A stretch of 64,000 bases of DNA from Thermoactinomyces sp. DSM 45891 (lineage in GTDB: Bacteria > Bacillota > Bacilli > Thermoactinomycetales > Thermoactinomycetaceae). Shown piece by piece: positions 60,716 to 64,000 of the stretch. Position numbers and translations under genes: made by a program. Location: contig NZ_FPJZ01000005.1 of the NCBI RefSeq assembly GCF_900119485.1, positions 1 through 64,000 of the forward strand, read 5' to 3'. Position 1 is the first letter of the stretch. Every line of letters starts with the position of its first letter. The notes under the pieces were generated by a model. That model was given only the letters and a program-made list of their open reading frames with translations. It was not told where the DNA came from and did not search any database.

Positions 60716-62311
60716 TTATTCTTTTACTAAAAAGGTAAGGTCTTTAACTGGATTCACTTTATTAATGGATACATTTCCATTTGCCATAATCTCTACATCA
60801 TCTGGTTTGGCGATAGAAATGGTTAGCTTATTAGCATCTCCAGAAAACGTATATAGAACATCTGTTTTAGGATATTTGGTGCTCAAAACAAACGCAGGTT
60901 TAATGTCTTTACCCGCTGCATCTTTTAATACAATCTGTCCGCTGGTAGAAGTACCTTGCTTTAATTTGAACGAGATCTTCACTTGGTTCCCTTTCGAGAC
61001 ATGATAAGTTCCAGCTCCTGATTTTTCAATCTCAACTGGACCTGATTCCGTTACAGACTGCGTACTAGGAGTCGATTCCTTTGCTTCACCTTCCGGTTTC
61101 GTTGCTTGTTCAGGAGCGATTGGTTTAGATGTGTTGGTTTTCTTGGTATTATCTCCACCAGAAAAAACATATATCAACACCCCAACAACGAGGGCCAAGA
61201 GTCCAAAAGCTCCCGCAATCCAATACCATTTCACAGGAAACAAATCGACTTTCCACTTAGACTTAGAACTACGACTCGTTTTCATTGCACTACGACTCAG
61301 TGTTTTGAGAGACTCTACATCTTGTGAGTAGCGTGAGTCCTGTTTTTCATCACGTGAAGAACCAAATTTCTCACGACGTGTCATGACCGTATCAGAGAGA
61401 GGAACCAAACCTGTCTCCAATTTGGGCTCCGTTTGATTTGTTGAGTCAAATCGAGCAGTACTAAACCGAGGGTCGCGCCTCGTTTCTAGACGAGGGGGCG
61501 ACTCCATTTTTTTCGATCCAAACCCAGGCATAGTAGACGATAAATTTGTTGCACCCAACTTATGATCTTGGTCTTTTACCATCTCAAATGGTACCGTTTC
61601 CTGTCCTGCCGGGTCTATCTTTGTGTTCGCAGGAGGAACCTTTACAAGAGGTTTTTGGGTTGTTTCCTCCGAACGAACCTTGTGATCCTTAGCAATCGTC
61701 ATAGATTGTTCGCGCACGGTACGACTAGGTCGATTTACTCCTGAGTTCTCTAATGCCTTTATCCGCTGTGTTTGTGCCGGATTGAAGGGTGGCATAGTCT
61801 GCGTTTTTCCAGGCTCAAATGGTGGAGTCATAGCAGACATACTCTGAGCCTGATCAACTGCCCGTAGTTTCTGTGTTTGAGCAATCCGATCCATTACCGG
61901 TGCCGTATTTACTTGCGTGTTAACGCTCGGCTTCGCAATCGTAAGTGCAGTATGAACTTTAATCCGATTTGAACTTACAGGCTTCTGGATTGTCGTCTGA
62001 CTCAAGGAAAAATGACCCGTTTGCTGTCCCACAGCAGGCATAACAGCAGTATTTTGCTGTACTCCATACCGCACAGCCTGCTCTTCTTTTCGATAGTGAC
62101 GCAAAATATGATGAGGCTCTACCTTGACTTGATTGGCATAAGAACGCAGATAGGTCCTCACATAAAAAGGGCTCGGTAGTTTGTCAAAGTCACCATTTTC
62201 AATCGCTATAAGAAAAGGTTTTTGGATCTTTGTTTTTTCTTGTAATTGGTCGAGGGACAGTCCTATCGACTCCCGGGCCTGTCGAAGATAATGTCCAATC
62301 TCTTCAGACAT
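60716..62311 (-). CDS. RodZ-like protein with long linker (HTH_25, TM, outer domain)
   Basis: A 531-residue protein. HTH_25 at residues ~4-70 (IGHYLRQARESIGLSLDQL, IENGDFDKLPSPFYVRTYLR), a long disordered Gln/Thr/Pro/Lys-rich linker (~80-350), one membrane helix (~365-388, WYWIAGAFGLLALVVGVLIY) and an outer beta domain of ~95 residues preceded by a Thr/Glu-rich stalk. Canonical RodZ is ~300 residues; the linker here is about 270. The ATG at 62311 is 8 bases after GGGAGG; the frame opens 10 codons earlier. RodZ bridges MreB to the wall-building machinery, a plausible role here. Confidence 0.78.
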   Translation of the reverse strand: MSEEIGHYLRQARESIGLSLDQLQEKTKIQKPFLIAIENGDFDKLPSPFYVRTYLRSYANQVKVEPHHILRHYRKEEQAVRYGVQQNTAVMPAVGQQTGHFSLSQTTIQKPVSSNRIKVHTALTIAKPSVNTQVNTAPVMDRIAQTQKLRAVDQAQSMSAMTPPFEPGKTQTMPPFNPAQTQRIKALENSGVNRPSRTVREQSMTIAKDHKVRSEETTQKPLVKVPPANTKIDPAGQETVPFEMVKDQDHKLGATNLSSTMPGFGSKKMESPPRLETRRDPRFSTARFDSTNQTEPKLETGLVPLSDTVMTRREKFGSSRDEKQDSRYSQDVESLKTLSRSAMKTSRSSKSKWKVDLFPVKWYWIAGAFGLLALVVGVLIYVFSGGDNTKKTNTSKPIAPEQATKPEGEAKESTPSTQSVTESGPVEIEKSGAGTYHVSKGNQVKISFKLKQGTSTSGQIVLKDAAGKDIKPAFVLSTKYPKTDVLYTFSGDANKLTISIAKPDDVEIMANGNVSINKVNPVKDLTFLVKE

Positions 62312-62424
62312 CCCAGACACCTCCCAAAGGTTTGAAAACAAATGCTACATGATCGTACAAGAAGCTACTTTGTTCTTCAACCTGACTGTTTGTTATTTCA
62401 AAAAATACGCATAAATTTGATACA

Positions 62425-62453
62425 AGCATATCAAAATACATATACTCTGTCAA
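62425..62453 (-). promoter_or_regulatory. Promoter upstream of the long rodZ-like gene
   Basis: TTGACA (62448-62453), 17-base spacer and TATGCT (62425-62430) on the minus strand, just downstream of the preceding terminator hairpin. Confidence 0.65.
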
Positions 62454-62456
62454 AAA

Positions 62457-62474
62457 AGCTCTCTTACAAGAGCT
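62457..62474 (-). terminator. Terminator after the short rodZ-like gene
   Basis: A 6-bp stem (agctct / agagct) with a 6-base loop followed by TTTTTTG on the minus strand, which runs into the -35 of the next promoter. Confidence 0.75.
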
Positions 62475-62498
62475 AGAACGGCTGTATGTGTTATGTAC

Positions 62499-63311
62499 CT
62501 AAGAGCTAGTTATTCGCAAATACAGAACATAGAGAGCTGCAATCGCGAGAACAACTGCCCAAAACATTAAAAATTTCGTGTAAAACGTGAATTTCTTGTT
62601 CGATTTCCCCTTGCGCTCTCTCAAACGAGAACCTAAACTCACAAACTCATTCTCTTCCGCGGATCGTTTTTGACGATCGTTACGAGATAAGCTTTTCAAA
62701 TTTTGTAAAGCCTGAAGTTCCTTAGAACGAGTGCTGGGTTTCGTTGAAGGTTGTACAGGACGCTCTGATGGTGCGACTACCGGTAATTTACTCGATTGAC
62801 TTAACCGCTCGGGTCTCCCCTGTTCTCGGAGTCTCGCGAGGCGATTAGGTGAAGCGGTAGTAGCAGCCTGTTCTTGCTCTGCTTCTTTCAAATGATTTTC
62901 AACGCGTTTTACATCCCAACGAACCGTATTCCCAAATGAACGAGTAGTAGCGAGCTCTTTTTCTGGTTGCCAGCGATTTTCATTGGCCACTGCCACACCT
63001 TGCTCCGATATGCTTGGCAAGCGTTGATTACGAGGCCTTTCAGAAACAGTTGAGACGGGTTGTCTAGAATTTTCTTTAGCAGCAGATTGTGTATGCCTCA
63101 CTTGATGTAGTACTTTATGTGGATCCAGACCTACCGATAGAGCATACGTGCGAATATAAGACCGTACATATATTGAACCTGGCAACAGGTGGAATTGACC
63201 ATTTTCAATTGCTGATAAATACTGCTTTTGAATTTTAGTATGGGCTTCTAATTCTTCTAAACTAATACCAAGAGATTCACGAGTGCTTCTAAGTTGTTGT
63301 CCTACTCCCAT
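62499..63311 (-). CDS. RodZ-like protein ending at the membrane helix
   Basis: A 270-residue protein. HTH_25 at ~3-70 (VGQQLRSTRESLGISLEELE, IENGQFHLLPGSIYVRSYIR), a basic disordered middle, and one membrane helix at the very C-terminus (FYTKFLMFWAVVLAIAALYVLYL), so no outer RodZ domain. The ATG at 63311 is 8 bases after GGGAGG. It occupies the place of B. subtilis ymfM next to ymfK. It is a paralogue of the following gene through its HTH and membrane anchor. Confidence 0.78.
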   Translation of the reverse strand: MGVGQQLRSTRESLGISLEELEAHTKIQKQYLSAIENGQFHLLPGSIYVRSYIRTYALSVGLDPHKVLHQVRHTQSAAKENSRQPVSTVSERPRNQRLPSISEQGVAVANENRWQPEKELATTRSFGNTVRWDVKRVENHLKEAEQEQAATTASPNRLARLREQGRPERLSQSSKLPVVAPSERPVQPSTKPSTRSKELQALQNLKSLSRNDRQKRSAEENEFVSLGSRLRERKGKSNKKFTFYTKFLMFWAVVLAIAALYVLYLRITSS

Positions 63312-63378
63312 TATGGTCACCTCCCTGAGCTAATTATTGGTTTCTCTTTAGGAAGCTTCTCTACCTTCTTAAACCCCA

Positions 63379-64000
63379 CTAAAACATAGAATGACGTTCG
63401 TCGATCAAATCGTAAACAATCTCCTCATCAGGATGATTTCTAAGCTCAATCATATAGTTAAAATCTTCTAGTCGATACTCCGAGTTTCTGACAAAGATAT
63501 CAGGGTGTTCAATCACCTTTGTTGTCTCCATCGCCATCACTTCTCGAAGTAAACAAACATGCTCTTCCGAAAAACGACGTGTAGAGACGATCCCATCTAT
63601 TATGTAAACATGGTCAGTCGAAAGCTCATTCGCATCTAATTGTGTACGAATCGTTTGTCGTAAGAGTGTTGAGGATAGGAAAGACCACCGTTTATTCGCA
63701 CATACACTAGATGCCACGATAGACTCTGTCTTTCCAACACGTGGCATTCCTCGAATTCCAATAAGCTGATGCCCTTTTTTCTTCATTTGTTCGGCTAGAA
63801 AATCTACTAAAATACCGATCTCATCTCTAATAAATCGGTATGTCTTAATGTCATCGCTGGAGAGTTCAACATATTTCCCATGCCTCACAGCAAGACGATC
63901 GGTCACATTAGGCTTTCGCAAAGCAGTTACATGGATATGATCCATCCGATGTAGGATTTGGCTTAGAGCCTCTATTTTTTCAGGTTTACTTGTGCGCAGG
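63379..64000 (-). CDS. ymfK: YmfK-like protein (DUF3388), 5' end outside window
   Basis: The frame stays open through the window edge (LRTSKPEKIEALSQILHRM before the internal ATG at 63945), so the gene starts beyond 64000; about 206 residues are visible. GIRGMPRVGKTESIVAS is a P-loop-like motif, and GKYVELSSDDIKTYRFIRDE and EYRLEDFNYMIELRN fit the DUF3388 family. The family is confined to Bacillales and has no firm function. It lies 67 bases upstream of the rodZ-like gene, as in B. subtilis. Confidence 0.85.
   Translation of the reverse strand, partial: LRTSKPEKIEALSQILHRMDHIHVTALRKPNVTDRLAVRHGKYVELSSDDIKTYRFIRDEIGILVDFLAEQMKKKGHQLIGIRGMPRVGKTESIVASSVCANKRWSFLSSTLLRQTIRTQLDANELSTDHVYIIDGIVSTRRFSEEHVCLLREVMAMETTKVIEHPDIFVRNSEYRLEDFNYMIELRNHPDEEIVYDLIDERHSMF

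Overview
The window is a low-GC Firmicutes chromosome segment from a member of the Thermoactinomycetaceae (hyphal, endospore-forming Bacillales) or a close relative. Three things point there. A secreted M14 carboxypeptidase at 24804-26075 matches, from memory, carboxypeptidase T of Thermoactinomyces vulgaris almost residue for residue in its mature part. The order ymfK, rodZ-like, pgsA, cinA, recA, rny, ymdB, spoVS, tdh, kbl on the minus strand follows Bacillus subtilis. Sporulation and spore-associated genes are present (spoVS, two YheC/YheD-type ATP-grasp proteins, a collagen-like surface protein). Genes start with strong AGGAGG-type ribosome binding sites and frequently use TTG or GTG.

Layout. 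1-6.9 kb: tail of a collagen-like protein, an ArsR-type regulator and an M3 oligopeptidase divergent around a 22-bp perfect inverted repeat, a SulP transporter, a serine-recombinase homologue without its serine, a MazG-like protein and a truncated haemoglobin. 7-12.7 kb: class I ribonucleotide reductase (nrdA-nrdB) with NrdR boxes, trxB, a YheC/YheD protein. 12.9-17.2 kb: a PaaK-like adenylate-forming enzyme, a second YheC/YheD protein, a large multidomain secreted protein. 17.4-22.3 kb: glpP-glpF-glpK-glpD with two matching GlpP leader elements and a cre site. 22.5-29.1 kb: Ser/Thr kinase, ung, carboxypeptidase T, glyoxylate shunt aceB-aceA with paired operators.

29.3-32.4 kb: arsR-acr3-arsC-chrA, with chrA frameshifted. 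32.6-38 kb: frataxin-like protein, queE-queC-queD-queF, an Sfp-type phosphopantetheinyl transferase, a DnaQ-type exonuclease and a YitT protein. 38-43.4 kb: a frameshifted small gene, a ferritin-like/cupin fusion, kbl, tdh and a DHA2 drug exporter. 43.7-48.8 kb: korA-korB, dipeptidase, spoVS, ymdB. 48.9-64 kb: rny, then the recA region.

The most unusual part is 50.6-55.8 kb. recA, preceded by a LexA-type box, is followed without a visible terminator by recX, an Mre11/SbcD-type nuclease gene and three overlapping genes that together make up a split Rad50/SbcC-type ATPase (Walker-A half ending in a CPTC zinc hook, a small coiled-coil protein, Walker-B half). Upstream of pgsA lie three consecutive genes that carry the parts of RodZ in different combinations. 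No rRNA, tRNA, CRISPR array, insertion sequence or prophage was found.
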